In this document: piece after piece, positions 36,101-44,748 of the stretch | Layout: the number at the start of each line of letters is the position of its first letter | Numbering within the stretch: position 1 is the first letter of the stretch | Program-made: the position numbers and the translations under genes | Assembly: GCA_030998225.1 (NCBI GenBank) | Contig: JAPYXD010000275.1 | Span: 62,001-126,000, forward strand | Direction of reading: 5' to 3' | Source: Diplolepis rosae | Lineage: Eukaryota; Arthropoda; Insecta; Hymenoptera; Diplolepididae | Length of the DNA stretch: 64,000 bases | Notes under the pieces: model-generated | The model's database searches: none | What the model was told of the DNA's origin: nothing | What the model saw: only the letters and a program-made list of their open reading frames with translations

Positions 36101-39100
36101 CAAACGTTGCTGGTTCGTGAACTTTACGATGATAAAAATATTAACTTTAACTAACGTTTTGACATTGACAATTACATGACAAAGTTTAAGGGTGCGTTCA
36201 TATAAAGATGCGAATTGTTATGTCCCTATTGGAAAACCGTTTAGTCAATTATTTTTCACTTTTACATTACCTATATAATCCTAATATGAACTTACTATTA
36301 CATTTAACACTGTACATTACAGATACGCAATTTCTATTAACACTTCGCAGCACCGAGAATCGAATGCTTGCACGCACGTACCCATCCTAACCCAATTCTA
36401 ATCGCACGCCTTAACCCGCATAGCCGATAAATGTCTTGGAGACTTGTATAAAATATTTGGATCACATTCAGAGTTTGAAGCCAAAACTAAAATAATAGAT
36501 AAATTTCAAATTTGACATAATACACTTTATTCTGAAAAATTTGCAATTGACAAAATTTTAAAAATGCCTTACATTTTCAAAAAGTTTCAACTTAAACAAT
36601 TCTTTTTATATTTCAATACTCGTTAAAACTTTGTTAATGTAAAAAAATAATTATAGTAGTAATAGTATAGTAATAGTAATAGTATAGTAATAGCATAGTA
36701 ATAGTAATAGTAATATAGTAATATAGTAATAATAATAATAATATTAATAATAATAATAATAATAATAGAATTTTAAAACATATTATAAAAATTATAAAAA
36801 CTAATTCTTCAATGTACGCTTCAATCCAAATTCAAACGAAACCAAACGACACGTAATTTCAAAATCTAACCAAAATTATTACAAAAACAAAAAGCCGAGC
36901 CGCATTGTCTGCTGCGCGATGCTACGAATTACGTTTCTGAGCATCGCTTTTTGCGACTGTCGAGAAAATTTTAGAAAACGGCATATAAAATCTGATGGAC
37001 TTTAGAATACAATTTAAAAAACTATTTGTTTGAATTACTTTCATTTAAAATTATTCGATGGTCTTTTAAAATCTGTGACAAATGAATCCAAAGACTATGT
37101 AACTTTTCATTACCTCTTAGTAAAGATCAGTTAGTGTTTAAAATACTTTTTTAATAATAAATACGCGACGTTTTTTCATCGACCTTGTTTTGTAAAAGTT
37201 ATTCGACTTTTTTCTACTATTTCCTAAAAGTCATTGAAACTAGTCGCGTATCAGATAGGATACGCTGCCAACATGTGTCTTCGTAGACAACTTCAAACTC
37301 TCATATCGCATCAATGCAAATTTAATTCAAGTTTAGAGAATTTGAACGGCGGTCGAAAGACCCGTTCTCGGATCTCGGCACAGTCGATGAATCTATCCTT
37401 TTGTAATAGTCTTGTTTTGAAAATATCTTAAATTCAGTCGATTTTTAGGCATGAGGCCATGGATCAAACATATCACGTGACCAAATTCCTGTAAAATTTC
37501 ATGTGAGATAAATTTTTTGTTCCACAAAACATCTTCCTGAAAATATGGTAAATACAGGGTTTTCCAATTAGAGGTTTTATTTTGAATAGCCCGCTATTTT
37601 GGCAGCTGTCATAATAAGAGGTGTCATTGTTTAACAGATGCCAACTAAAAACTATACCATTTATAAAAATGGAACGATGAGGCTCATTTTCACCTTGGAG
37701 GCTACGTCAATAAGCAGAATTGTTGCATTTGGGGCTCAAAAAACCCAAAAATGATTATTGAAAAGCCTCTTTATCCGCAACGTGTAACTGTTAGTTGCGG
37801 TTTTCGGGCAGGAGCGATCAATGGGCCTTATTTTTTTGAAAATGAAGCTGGAGCGGCTGATTCGGTGAATGGATTGCGCCATCGAACCATGATCAATGAA
37901 ATTTTATGGCCAGAATTGCAAGATATAGATGTGGGCGATGTTTATTTCCAACAAGACAGCGCTATGTGCCACACAAGTGTCGGAACCATCGGTCTTATGC
38001 GTGAAAAGTTTTTAGACCAAGTGATTTATCGAAACGGTGATTACAATTTGTCGCCAAGATCATGCGATTTAACACCTTTAGACTTTTCTCTTTGGGGTTA
38101 CGTGAAAGATAAGATTTATGCTGATGCTCCTGAATCAATTCAAGAACTCAAAGAGAATATTCCTGCCGTTATCGACGAAATAGATCCCTAAATGTGCGAA
38201 AATGTAATGGAAAATTTCATGAAAAGAGCATGGTTCTGCAAACGTAGACGCGGAGGCCATATGAATGATAATGTTTTTCATTATTAATGGCAAACCTTCC
38301 CCTATTGAATAAAATAAAAATTAAGTGATTTTTCACAAAAAACACGCGTTTTTCTTATAAATAAAAATGAAACCTATAATTGGAAAACCCTGTACAACAG
38401 AAGACGAGATAGAACGTTTGTCATCTTGGTTTGAAATTGAAACGAAAAATATACCTCCCATTAGAAACTGTGTTATATTGACTTTTTTCAAGTTTTAACA
38501 TACTGTAACTTTCTTAACTGGGTTTAATCGAACAATTTTATTAGCATAATTAGTAGAGATAAATAAGCACTGTTACCTTGACGAAGTCCTTCTTTTGGCT
38601 ATGCCAAAAAGGACGGGTGGGGAGGCTTAGCAGACGGCCCTTGGGCCATGGAGGTTAAAATGTGCCAATGAATCGGTGAACAAATGCAGGGGGCTCTATA
38701 GACGGGCATCTTCCCAGTGCGTGAAGGGTGCCCTATAAACGGGTCTATCCCAGGTTGGAAGCGAGGGACGCTATAAACACGTCTATCTCCATGCATGAAG
38801 AAGGACGTATGCCCCAGACAGCGGCGCTGAGTATGAGTGCGAGTGCCTGCGAGGAATGAGTGAACTGAATGAATATCAGCGCCGCATGACTATGATACGT
38901 GTCCTTCGAATGTGAGAGAAGAACCTATAGACGGGCTCTCTCTTGAATGCTGCTCAGAATGAACTGGTATATGGAATCTCCTGGGGGACACTGCAGAGCC
39001 TCCGCAGTCTGTGACCAAGAACAGTCTAAACGATCGTTTCCGTATGGCATCCCACTGGGAGCGCTTCGCCGCGAGGCTGATGTTGACCTAGCTCTGCTGA

Positions 39101-42100
39101 GGTGGTACACCATGTGGGATCAGGAGCCAGCCCCTTCGGGACACAGGTGTCGGAGCATGTGTTGTTTCGAGCGAGTCCGGTTTTTCCGTGTACTCTGGGA
39201 CCGGCTAAGCGGAGGTTGGGCCTAAGGGAACTGAGGTAGGACTTCGGTCCGAGGGTACACCCGTTCCCAACTATTCCGACCCGCTCCTCTACGCACGATG
39301 CACTGTTAAACAAAATTCATGGATTTAAAGGAAAAACCGGTGGGGAAAGTGGACTTGGGTGCTTCTCCAGGAGCTGAGATATGAAAGAACGTCCTTCAGC
39401 TCCTGAGGAAGCGAAACGAAAAAATGGAGAAATTGGCTAGGGCTCTCAGCTTCATCCAACAGGGTATGAGAAATAACCCTGGCCATGTTAAGGACAGCGT
39501 GAACGAGGCTACAGAGGTGTTGAGCGGAATGCTCAACACCCATAAGTGCCTTCTAGAAAGCGAGGTGGAATTCCATTAGAGGCTGGAATCCCACCGCGCC
39601 TCGAAAAGGCTGGGTATCTTTAGGAGGCCGCGCTCTGCGTCTCTGGGAGATACCCTAAAAAGCTCACAAAGAGGGAAATCAGGGTTGCTGCACCTTCTCC
39701 CACCGAGGATCGGACTTCCAAAAAGGGAAGGGCAGCACATCGCCCACCTACGCTGCATAGAGTGGGGTGGGTGAACTGCCGCATCCGAGAGCATACCGAG
39801 GTTGTCCGGTGCTTCAGCTGCCAGGGATATGGCCATGTGTCACGCAGCTGCGTGCTTCGAAGCAGTAAGGATGCTTTCTAAAGGTGTAGGGGCGCGTCGC
39901 ACGTGGTCAAGGAGTGGTTGGCTCCCCCTCGGTGCCTGCCTTGCGCTGATAGGGGCGAAAAATATGTCGCCCATGCTTCGGAGAGCAGTTCTTGCCAAAT
40001 ATTTAGGGCAGAGCTCCGGAGGTTGAGCGGTGGAAAGTGAAGTTCCTACAGCTCAACTTTGGGAGAGGAAAGGAAGCCCAGAACGTTCTGATGCAGACTG
40101 CCAGGGAGAGTGGGGGCTGATGTGTTGCTCATTAGTGAGCAACAGAAATGGTCCGAAAACTCTGCTTGGTACCAGGGTGCATCAAGGAGGGCCAAGATCC
40201 TTGTTTGCAGCCCTGATTTGAGCATCTAGGATTTCCTGGAGACCAACGTGGTGTTCGTTTGGGTGGAGGTGGCGGGGGTACGTGTGTTTAGTTGCTACTT
40301 CTCTCCCAACGATCCTTTCGAGATCTTCGAGACCCAGATCCTCCTCCTTGAGGAAAGCCTCAGAGAGGCTAGTGGATGGTTCCTTATTGCATGCGATTTT
40401 AATAGTAAGTCGCCCGAGTGGGGAGAAGCCCGTCTGGACAAGAGGGGGATCTTGGTCGGCCAGATGATCGCTAGGAATGATCGGATTGTCTTGAATCGGG
40501 GCAGGGATTTTACATTCAGTCGAGGAGCGAGGGGGTCGATTATCGACCTCACGTTAGCCGCACCTCGTCTTGCCTCAAGGATAGACGACCGGTGCGGCCT
40601 CGAGGTAATTAGCTTGAGTAACCACCGGCTCATTGAGTTTAGTATCCGGGAACAGAGTCACCCAGTGAATACGGGAAGGGGCGGCTCAAAGGGTGATTCT
40701 GCTCATACCCAGCATTGGTGCACCCAGGGAAGCTAAGAGACGGCTGTTGGCGAGCGTGGTAAATTCAAAGCTGCTTTATGTAGCTCCGATCTGGCAAAGT
40801 GCCCTTAATAACCATGCTATCCTGAAGAAGCTGTTCTCGGCACAGAGAGGTGTAGTGCTGAGAATAGTCTCAGCATACCGAACTGTGTCGACGAGTGCTG
40901 TGCTGGTCCTGGCGAGCGTTCCTCCAATTGACTTATTGGCGCAGGAAAGGAAGGAGACCTTTTAGCTCCGCAAAGAGCTCACCTGCTTAACCAACCTGCA
41001 GGAAATCACTCGCGCGAAGGAGACCATCCGCAAGGATGGAAGGCGCAGACTCGTCGAGAAATGGCAGACGAGGTAGCATGGTGACCAATTCGGGAGGTGG
41101 ACATACCTCTTAATCCTGGAGCTCACCACCGGGCTGGATAGAAAGCACGGTCAAGTCGGATTTTACCTGGCGCAAGCGCTTTCGGGACATGGTTGCTTTA
41201 ATGCGTACCTGAAGCGCTTCAAGAAAAGAGACGATAAGTCGTGTCGCTACTGCAGATTCCTTGTGGACAATGCAGAGCACACACTCTTTGTCTCTGCCAG
41301 GTGGGGCGTGGCAAGAGAGGCTGTCAGTCGGGCAGTGAGCGCACAACTCAGTCCTGACACGATGGTCTATCTCATCCTCCAGTCTGAACAAAAATGGATG
41401 TTTATCGAGTCATTCGTCACCCTGGTGATGAAGACGAGAGAGCTTGATGGGCGTGCGAAGTGCGGTGACAACGAGAACCAGTAGAAATCGCATCGGGGCC
41501 TGCACCAGAGGTCCTGCGTCTCGGTCGGACTTGGCTGTCCGCGTCGTTTAGGGGAAGAATCCTTTTATTCCTCCCATGGATGGTGCGGCTAGTCGGTTTG
41601 CATAACAGGCGTGTAACCGCGGATGGGAGCCCTGGGCGAACGGATGACGGAAGAGTCGTACGCGAGTTCAAGCTGGAACCAACCGCCCGTGAAGTTTAAA
41701 GCCGAAAGGCGGTTCCGCGGGCGGTATATTGGTTCAAGAGAGAGGGTTTTTGGTTTTAACAGGTATGCCTAGACCCGTCCTAGGAGAGTCCTGTACAACG
41801 TCTATAAAAGATTTCGCCATTTTTCCTGCTCACCAAAAAAAAAAAAAAAAAATACCATAATTCTGTCAAGATTTGTCGTTTCCACAGACTCCGGAGAGAC
41901 ATATAGACAAACATTTTTCGTAAATCCATTTTTTCTGACTCAGAGCGTCTCAAAACGTAAAGATTTAATTACAATTTCGAAACTCATTTTTCACATGAAA
42001 CCGATACCTTCTTATATGATGAGAATGTAAAAAGTTATCTAACATAAACGAATTAATATATAATTTATTCACGTGGTCCGATTAATTTATAGCCTTAAAG

Positions 42101-42339
42101 TAAGACTTTATTTCTATAGTGTATATGTATAAGGGCACTCGTCGCGTCAGCAAACGAAGCCTCGTGGTTCTGCTAAATGAATTATACTTCACACACTGAT
42201 CAGATAAATTTTTACTAACGTCTCTTTATACCAAAAGTTATAGTTATTATCAAGAAAGAAAATTTTTTAATCGACAGTACTCACCCTCAACGGCCTCAGC
42301 TATTGCAACGATGAGCAGAACAATAGTTTTGAAAAGCAT
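20919..42339 (-). CDS. Secreted S1-like serine protease homologue, copy B (5 exons)
   Basis: Paralogue of copy A: exons 42339-42285, 31568-31222, 30891-30775, 24416-24321, 21113-20919. Exons 1-4 have exactly the lengths of copy A; the last exon is 12 bp shorter. The signal peptide is MLFKTIVLLIVAIAEAVE. All splice sites and phases are kept and no stop interrupts the reading frame, so selection may have kept both copies. The catalytic triad positions are lost as in A (AYIGGFALYKDQFFGII at the Ser block; ATADL at the His block). The primary transcript would be 21 kb long because of insertions: intron 1 is 10.7 kb with a deleted mariner, two DD41D derivatives and an R1-like LINE. Expression and target are unknown. 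Confidence 0.65.
21213..22284 (+). mobile_element. DD41D (rosa-like) mariner-superfamily transposon
   Basis: TIRs AAGGGGTTTCCAATAGGGAC and its inverse (about 27 bp), flanked by TA. Unit 1 has the empty site at 1495-1496. 1072 bp. Confidence 0.85.
21323..22208 (+). pseudogene. Transposase of the DD41D element
   Basis: N-terminal helix-turn-helix part MVKFTNQQRLEIIKNYYRN (21323 onward). A deletion plus frameshift follows around 21770-21800 and removes the first catalytic Asp region. Then VTVWCGFHAGG, an in-frame TAA (21945), WFQQDGATSHTA (second Asp) and LTPLDFFLWGHIKSL (third Asp, 41 residues later). The spacing defines the DD41D group. The C-terminus is also short. Confidence 0.8.
22860..23363 (+). 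pseudogene. Transposase fragment of the long-TIR element
   Basis: Frameshifted start (VLWCG, then NGYLIGPYFFDENVDRH), then an open part with WLQQDGAPPHFA and SPDLRSPDFFLWGYIKNVV. There are 41 residues between the Asp of QQD and that of SPDFF. The N-terminal DNA-binding half is absent. Confidence 0.7.
23604..23619 (+). repeat. Poly-G tract
   Basis: About 15 G in a row, within the long-TIR element; the homologous site in the palindrome at 26265-26275 is C-rich. Confidence 0.8.
24321..24416 (-). CDS. Copy B exon 4
   Basis: 96 bp; GQNIRIYTDVSLSVSLS start, donor GTAATTA; frame preserved. Confidence 0.7.
24546..24859. mobile_element. Foldback MITE, AGGACCCCGCAGAATCC family
   Basis: About 313 bp; arms of about 105 bp (AGGA(C/T)CCCGCAGAATCC...) around a short loop with GGGTCCATGGGTTCATGG. 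Absent from unit 1 (site near 2225). Target duplication unclear. Confidence 0.65.
24908..25080 (-). pseudogene. Possible second terminal exon in intron 3 of copy B
   Basis: Open minus-strand frame IFLLPFMDGKNPL...YFSFGPFTCPPGIT...FEPIIRFFRR ending in TAA. Its pattern (SFG, C, PGIT, then a hydrophobic C-terminal stretch) suits an S1 terminal exon. It lies between exons 3 and 4. The hAT-like palindrome is inserted just upstream, where a splice acceptor would be, so I cannot show an acceptor. Could be an alternative last exon or the relic of another family member. Confidence 0.35.
25082..27737. mobile_element. hAT-like foldback forming a 2.66-kb composite palindrome
   Basis: Outer arms 25082-25731 and 27103-27737 start CTGTGTTCCCAGATCGTGG and end in the inverse. 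Flanks GATTACGC and GCTAGCGC look like a decayed 8-bp duplication of GCTTGCGC, which occurs once at the empty site in unit 1 (about 3885). The TIR is shared with the 228-bp element at 47772. A second palindrome (25734-27100) sits at the exact centre. The outer arms carry a short open frame on both sides but no transposase. Confidence 0.7.
25734..27100. mobile_element. Inner palindrome derived from the CACGGTGAC long-TIR family
   Basis: 1367 bp, TA on both sides. Both arms correspond to the right half of the element at 22373-24140. The 26385-26455 spacer matches its interior in reverse orientation, and the transposase region is gone. So it is an inverted duplication of one end, not a simple internal deletion. 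Confidence 0.7.
27932..28241. mobile_element. 310-bp MITE with 8-bp target duplication
   Basis: TIRs CACGGTCGTATAGACAGGTC of about 52 bp. Flanks GCACAAAG and GCATAAAG; unit 1 keeps a single GCATAAAG at 4080-4087. No coding sequence. Confidence 0.75.
28358..30405 (-). mobile_element. Mariner element in unit 2 (counterpart of 4196)
   Basis: Same TIRs and TA flanks as the unit 1 copy, same inner foldback, plus a P-like insertion at 29048. The N-terminal transposase part is better kept here (30224-30033: CVLIKHCFLMGKNTVQ). Pseudogenised: frames for the C-terminal half (28907-28620) are broken. Confidence 0.8.
29048..29563. mobile_element. P-like non-autonomous element with perfect 8-bp target duplication
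   Basis: 516 bp. GGTTAGAT on both sides (29040-29047 and 29564-29571) and once in unit 1 (5001-5008). TIRs CATGGGAGTGAAGCC and, inverted, CATGGGGGTGAAACC. Drosophila P elements also begin CATG and make 8-bp duplications, hence the P-like label; no transposase remains. The first 90 bp are directly repeated (29048 and 29139). It is inserted in the mariner's inner foldback. Confidence 0.7.
30775..30891 (-). CDS. Copy B exon 3
   Basis: 117 bp; INCPNGGLL start and TIVGWDE end as in copy A; TTTCAG acceptor and GTAGG donor. Confidence 0.75.
31222..31568 (-). CDS. Copy B exon 2
   Basis: 347 bp, GGCAG acceptor, GTAAGT donor. Differs from copy A mostly by substitutions (for example DGNFFTGATIINDKLATAD), with no indel, which argues for retained coding function. 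Confidence 0.75.
31632..33707. other. About 2.07 kb present only in unit 2, unidentified
   Basis: Separates sequences adjacent in unit 1 (7865-7871). Contains two copies of GCTACGTCCCCTAG (32017 and 32576) and GC-rich patches near 31790 and 32690. A repetitive stretch with GAAATTTTTGGG words lies at 33410-33680. No long ORF or matching TIRs found. Confidence 0.4.
33410..33690. repeat. Degenerate short repeat, GAAATTTTTGGG(C/T)A words
   Basis: At least six imperfect copies of a CGAAATTTTTGGGTAGCC-like word in both orientations. Confidence 0.4.
33783..33928. mobile_element. CACTCAG-family MITE fragment (unit 2)
   Basis: Starts CACTCAGAAAAAAGGTTCGG; counterpart of 7943-8172. Its right side continues after the mariner at about 34812. 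Confidence 0.5.
33930..34811 (-). mobile_element. Mariner, internally deleted
   Basis: Inverted ends share TTGAATTAATTT. On the minus strand the helix-turn-helix half (including HWVPYQLKPRD, near 34280-34320) is joined directly to the C-terminal end. The latter reads LDWEMLPHLLHSPNIAPSNY; the D of SPDLAPSD is replaced, as N (34243-33980). The catalytic core between is deleted. Unit 1 has the empty site in its MITE (about 8095). Confidence 0.75.
35408..36241 (-). mobile_element. DD41D element, deletion derivative
   Basis: Same family as 21213-22284: TIR AAGGGTTTTCCAATAGGGAC, TA flanks, 834 bp. N-terminal transposase at 36103-35800 is fused to the C-terminal part (35723-35514) by a deletion after LLRIMRKA that removes the first catalytic region. 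Confidence 0.8.
36242..37552. other. Intergenic/intronic stretch without genes
   Basis: AT-rich DNA in intron 1 of copy B between two DD41D derivatives. Apart from the microsatellite I see no coding signal or inverted repeats. Confidence 0.5.
36652..36770 (+). repeat. Microsatellite (TAGTAA)n / (AAT)n
   Basis: Runs of AGTAAT, ATAGTA and AATAAT units over about 120 bp. Confidence 0.85.
37555..38392 (+). mobile_element. DD41D-related element, second family, deleted
   Basis: TIRs CAGGGTTTTCCAATTAGAGG and its inverse, TA flanks, 838 bp. Only the C-terminal two thirds of a transposase remain. Confidence 0.8.
37751..38191 (+). pseudogene. Transposase C-terminal part of the 37555 element
   Basis: Open for about 146 codons: VTVSCGFRAGAINGPYFF, VYFQQDSAMCHTS (second Asp) and SCDLTPLDFSLWGYVKDK (third Asp). 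The N-terminal DNA-binding domain and the first catalytic Asp are absent, replaced by 37660-37750, where frames are broken. Confidence 0.75.
39780..39900 (+). pseudogene. Gag CCHC zinc-knuckle remnant
   Basis: Reads CFQCQGYGHVSRSC (C-x2-C-x4-H-x4-C) at about 39809-39850, in a frame separate from the upstream ORF1 remnant. Confidence 0.65.
40045..40684 (+). pseudogene. Endonuclease domain of the R1-like LINE
   Basis: APE-like endonuclease text: LQLNFGRGKEA start with frameshifts, then open from about 40245. Motifs: WVEVAGVRVFSCYFSPND, FLIACDFNSKSPEWGE (catalytic D-x-N), GSIIDLTLA, and SLSNHRLIEFSI (S-x-N/D-H). Ends abruptly at the deletion junction. Confidence 0.75.
40684..41484 (+). pseudogene. 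ORF2 C-terminus of the R1-like LINE
   Basis: Matches the minus-strand copy from IGAPREAKRRLLASVVNSK to the C-terminal zinc finger (CRYC...H...C-type block near 41240-41290) and RELDG. Broken by stops near 40963 and 41078. The RT catalytic core is deleted. Confidence 0.7.
41836..41853 (+). other. Poly-A tail of the LINE
   Basis: 18 A in a row directly after CCTGCTCACC, marking the 3' end of the plus-strand R1-like LINE. Confidence 0.75.
42285..42339 (-). CDS. Copy B exon 1, signal peptide
   Basis: 55 bp, MLFKTIVLLIVAIAEAVE plus one base, donor GTGAG. Same phase as copy A exon 1. Confidence 0.75.
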
Positions 42340-42387
42340 TTTACTGGATTTCAAAATCTAAGATTTTTCATAGATCTAAACCAGTGG

Positions 42388-42395
42388 CTTATATA
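42388..42395 (-). promoter_or_regulatory. TATA box of copy B
   Basis: GTATATAAGC on the minus strand, 48 bp upstream of the ATG; orthologous to the box of copy A. Confidence 0.6.
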
Positions 42396-42770
42396 CGCAG
42401 CATTTGAAACTTATTAATTCCATTTCACGCCAGGTAAATTTTAATTTTTGCACACGTGCCTCTTAACCGAAGAATAGCAAAAGTTTTCCTGCATAGAAAT
42501 CTATTATTAGTTTTTACGTATATAATACTAAAAGAAATAATATAATATCTCTATTTGAAAAAGTCACGCTCAAGCCTATGATTCCCTGTATATTTTTGAT
42601 AAAATATCTCTAATTAAACAATAAAATAAAATTAATTTGCAATATGCCTTGTATAAATAAGAAAATTTTTACTATATGTTTTTCTATCATTTTGAATCGC
42701 AAGAGTCAAAATGCTTAAAAGTACTTTATTTACAAAATTTATTCTTGCTAATTCATCTTTCTTCTATTCA

Positions 42771-42921
42771 AGACAAAAATATATTGCAGAATAATGTCCA
42801 ACTGAATGGTAACACCATCGAACTCGTGGTTGTGTTAACCAAGAATTGCTTGTGCCAACTATTAAATCTCGAGTTCAATAACACTGGTTTACAAAATATG
42901 ACCTATGTATTCATGGAATGA
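42771..42921 (+). pseudogene. Divergent plus-strand exon, counterpart in unit 2
   Basis: Same acceptor and same frame as the exon at 11275 as far as IELVVVLTKN, then unrelated sequence (CLCQLLNLEFNNTGL) to a stop. The IELVV segment could be the strand that normally holds NDIAL. The change of sequence at this codon marks the edge of the segmental duplication or a deletion in unit 1. Confidence 0.35.
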
Positions 42922-42944
42922 GATATATCATTTTCAGAGTAGTT

Positions 42945-43472
42945 TTATGTGCATTTAACAAATTTTATTTTTACCCGAACTTTTTTTCTTACCGCTTCAT
43001 ACCAAATTTAAAAAAATGATGTGGTTCTAATAAATAATCGATCATTTTTTCAGCAAAAAGAATCTTCACAAATTGACCTTTCCCAATTTTTGTAAATAAA
43101 TTCTTTAATGGCTGAAACCATCAAAAATCAATTTTCCACAGCAAAATTTTTATAAACAAATTGCTGAATTTGGTAATAATTAATTCATTTTAGAAAATTG
43201 CAAACGGTTAAGTTGTAGAGAATCTTTTTCCTGGTAAAATGATTCATGATTTATTAGAATCACATCATTTTTCAAAATTTGTTATGAAGCGATAAGAAAA
43301 AAGGTTCGGGTAAAAATAAAATTTGTTAAATGCATTATTTTTCTGCAGTTCAATTTTTTTTCGTAAAATAATCTTTTCTCTTTCAAATTAGCCCTTTAAT
43401 AATAATATTGCTATTCTTAAAAGCAAAATTATCTATTTTTGCCCGAGGTCTAATTTCCGTGTATGAACTACC
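42945..43472. mobile_element. TTAA-type foldback MITE, left-truncated
   Basis: Inverted arms (ACCCGAACTTTTTTTCTTAC... and inverse) and right end ...GAACTACC followed by TTAA. Same family as 52889-53381 but without the first GGTAGTT part. Confidence 0.6.
43073..43090. other. Loop region of the left TTAA MITE
   Basis: Short AT-rich stretch between the inverted arms of the MITE at 42945; nothing else seen. Confidence 0.3.
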
Positions 43473-44748
43473 TTAAAGTAGTGAACGTGAGAATTCCAGA
43501 TTTTATAAATTGTATAAACTTGTATAAAATTATTTCAAAACATGAATTTTCATACATTTTAAAATTGAAAGTCAATTACATCGCGCCAGGGATATAGCAA
43601 AACTTTCTCTGATTTTCAGTAAGTCACTTGCTAAAATTCAGAAAATAATTTCAGTATGCACATGCATCATATTCAGTAAATGATTTGCTAAAATTCAGAA
43701 TATCTTTAGTACGCTCAATCACATTTTATATTCTTTTAGGCCAGTCAAATTAAGCCCAAAAATCCGAGTTGTCGACAATGATTCCAACAAAAAACTTAGA
43801 GTGCTTAAATGGTTGAGATATGTGTGTAGAACGATAATTTAACAATGATAACCACCAGTTTTTTAAAAGTAAATTCACAATAAACAGTCCAAGTTGGATT
43901 TAAGCATTTTTTTCATATTTAGCTCTGCGGTTTTAAAAGTACTGATTTGAGCGTAAAAAGTTGTGGAGAAGAGTAGTTCATTATTGAATTAGCTATAAAA
44001 AAGTCAGTGAGGGCACCCCTCTAAGTCCATTAGTTTACTTGCAAATTGAAATCTCCTAAATTTCCATTGCAAAATATTGAAAATTAAGCGAGTGGCAGTG
44101 AATCTCCGGAGACACCTTGAAAAAAAGTTGTTTTCAGGTGTACATCATAACTAGCAACAGAAGCATCTGAAACAAAAAAATCAAAATGCATTTGTTAAAG
44201 GAGTTGTTTATCGAGGTAATCCTGGGAGGATTTTTTTCAATTTTTCACTTTTTCGTGGCACTTGGAGGCCAAAATACCGATTTTCGCGAAAAAAATCGAC
44301 TAATTTGTTGTTGTAAAATTAATAATTATCAAAAAAAAAAGCTCCCAGGGATACCTGGTGAATTATATGAAGAAGTACTGTACAAAATTTCAAAACGATT
44401 GGTCCACTATAATTTGAGTTATGGCGTACACGGACTTCAAAAGTAACAAATTTCAGAAGAACGCATTACAAATTTTTTCACATTAAAACATTCAAAATAA
44501 AGCTCGATAATTCTTTTATACACACACAGAGTCGTCGATGCCAGGTCCATAGAGCAAAAAGCTTTCAAGATGATCTAGAGCATCTTTTTGCATTTGTCTA
44601 TACTGTAAAAAATATCGGTAAATTTTCCTACTATGTATTAGGAAATTTTTCCTAAATCCTTAGGAAGCATAGATTTTCCTACAGAAAGTGGAAATGTTTC
44701 ATAGATTTGAGAAAAATTGGCCGAATTTCCGGACTTATTTCCAAACTA

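Larger units (their letters stand above)
38580..41853 (+). mobile_element. R1-like LINE, internally deleted (plus strand)
   Basis: 5' UTR with repeated CTATA(G/A)ACGGGC words (38690-38940), an ORF1 remnant (39340-39700), a CCHC knuckle and the endonuclease, then a jump from the end of the endonuclease to the RT C-terminus at about 40685. The 3' UTR runs to a poly-A tract at 41836-41853. It is the same family as 15045-19080 but with complementary deletions. Confidence 0.8.
19127..42848. repeat. Segmental duplication, unit 2
   Basis: Second copy of unit 1, expanded from about 11 kb to about 24 kb by later insertions. Its start repeats the first bases of the window (AACAGTCTCAAACTACCCTC). Insertions present here and absent in unit 1 are two DD41D-type elements, a 105-bp-TIR foldback, a hAT-like composite palindrome, a 310-bp MITE, a P-like element, a deleted mariner and an R1-like LINE. 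Confidence 0.9.

Noticed and set aside
44186..44446. 86-aa plus-strand frame with hydrophobic start
   Set aside because: Lies inside the TTAA transposon beyond its inverted repeat, with no known motif or splice signals; probably chance.
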